Assembly (NCBI GenBank): GCA_021806645.1
Contig: JAJZQX010000002.1
Coordinates: forward strand, 124,001 to 188,000
Direction of reading: 5' to 3'
DNA length: 64,000 nucleotides
Source of the DNA: Myxococcales bacterium
GTDB lineage: Bacteria; Myxococcota; Myxococcia; Myxococcales; Anaeromyxobacteraceae
The notes beneath the pieces were generated by a model. The model saw only the letters and a list, made by a program, of their open reading frames with translations. It did not search any database and had not been told where the DNA came from. Within the stretch, counting starts at the first letter, position 1, and the number at the start of each line of letters is the position of its first letter. Shown here piece by piece: positions 63,704 through 64,000 of the stretch. The position numbers and the translations under genes were made by a program.

Positions 63704-64000
63704 TCAGCGGTTGCCGGAATCTAGCCCGGGGCCACGGGGGGTTCCAGAAGAAGGTGGCGGGGCCCCGGCCTCCACGTCGGCGAAGGGGACCCGGCCGTCG
63801 TCCCAGAGCAGCCGGTCGCAGCGGTGGAGCAGGTCGCCCAGGCCGGCGCGCGCCGCCGCCGAGACCGCCACGCCGCCGGACTGGTGGGCCAGCGCCGTCC
63901 CCTCGCCCGGGGGGAGCCGGTCGATCTTGTTGTAGACCAGCACCCGCTTCTTCCCGAGCAGGTCGAGCTCGCCCAGGATCTTCTCGACCGAGCGCACCTG
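63704..64000 (-). CDS. hflX: GTPase HflX, C-terminal fragment
   Basis: The last 98 codons of a GTPase; the rest lies beyond the right edge. VRSVEKILGELDLLGKKRVLVYNKIDRLP contains the G4 motif NKID and the preceding HflX-type ELDLLGKK region (split: VEKILGELDLLGKK, VLVYNKIDRLP). GVAVSAAARAGLGDLL is the G5-like SA motif. HflX splits stressed ribosomes. G1-G3 are not in the window. The OPT transporter gene follows on the same strand after 28 bases. Confidence 0.85.
   Translation of the reverse strand, partial: QVRSVEKILGELDLLGKKRVLVYNKIDRLPPGEGTALAHQSGGVAVSAAARAGLGDLLHRCDRLLWDDGRVPFADVEAGAPPPSSGTPRGPGLDSGNR

Overview
The window is very GC-rich, with codon third positions almost always G or C, densely packed genes and many 4-base start/stop overlaps. 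The gene content fits a soil Myxococcota (deltaproteobacterial) bacterium of the Anaeromyxobacter type: Ser/Thr kinase, hybrid histidine kinase, ECF sigma factor, two-subunit 2-hydroxyacyl-CoA dehydratase, haloacid dehalogenase and M16 proteases. This placement is inferred from protein families; no marker gene was compared.

Layout. 1-12 kb holds housekeeping genes: M64 peptidase start, Sel1-repeat protein, ilvD, pgi, an RsmB-type methyltransferase coupled to a hybrid histidine kinase, a DUF456 membrane protein, a spermidine-synthase-like protein, a YkuD-fold protein without its cysteine, and an ABC-F ATPase. 12-25 kb is a malonate island. A MatB-like acyl-CoA synthetase faces away from a long, tightly coupled run: a branched-chain-amino-acid (Liv) type ABC transporter (binding protein, two permeases, two ATPases), a GntR/FCD regulator, and the biotin-independent malonate decarboxylase set mdcA-C-D-E-G-B-H. 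No MdcF or MadLM transporter is present, so the Liv-type transporter is the natural candidate for malonate uptake. 25-28.4 kb runs on the minus strand: an M48 protease with a TerB-like tail, LemA, and a 2-haloacid dehalogenase.

28.4-37.3 kb is acyl-CoA chemistry: an orphan plus-strand transcription unit, FadH, a 2-hydroxyacyl-CoA dehydratase (two subunits plus ATP-dependent activator), an acyl-CoA dehydrogenase and a 3-hydroxyacyl-CoA dehydrogenase. 37-42 kb holds a Ser/Thr kinase, small membrane proteins, a monoacylglycerol-lipase-like hydrolase, an ECF sigma factor fused to a zinc-finger domain, a methyltransferase and a cold-shock protein. 42.2-52.2 kb is an almost complete shikimate/chorismate/tyrosine cluster (AroH-type mutase, tyrA, aroA, aroE, aroC, aroK, aroB, later aroQ), interrupted by a TusA-like protein and an M16 pair with one zinc-binding and one zinc-less subunit. 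52-64 kb holds a glycosyltransferase, a divergent malate synthase, an RluA pseudouridine synthase, an FmdB zinc ribbon, several uncharacterised proteins, a nucleotidyltransferase with a small overlapping partner, and an OPT transporter downstream of hflX.

Regulation. A recurring signal is a TAGACT/TAGNNT/TANNNT hexamer 6-10 bases before a start codon with no Shine-Dalgarno, as expected for leaderless mRNAs. Several promoters also have a TTGNNN element 16-18 bases further upstream. No rRNA, tRNA, CRISPR array, insertion sequence or prophage was recognised.
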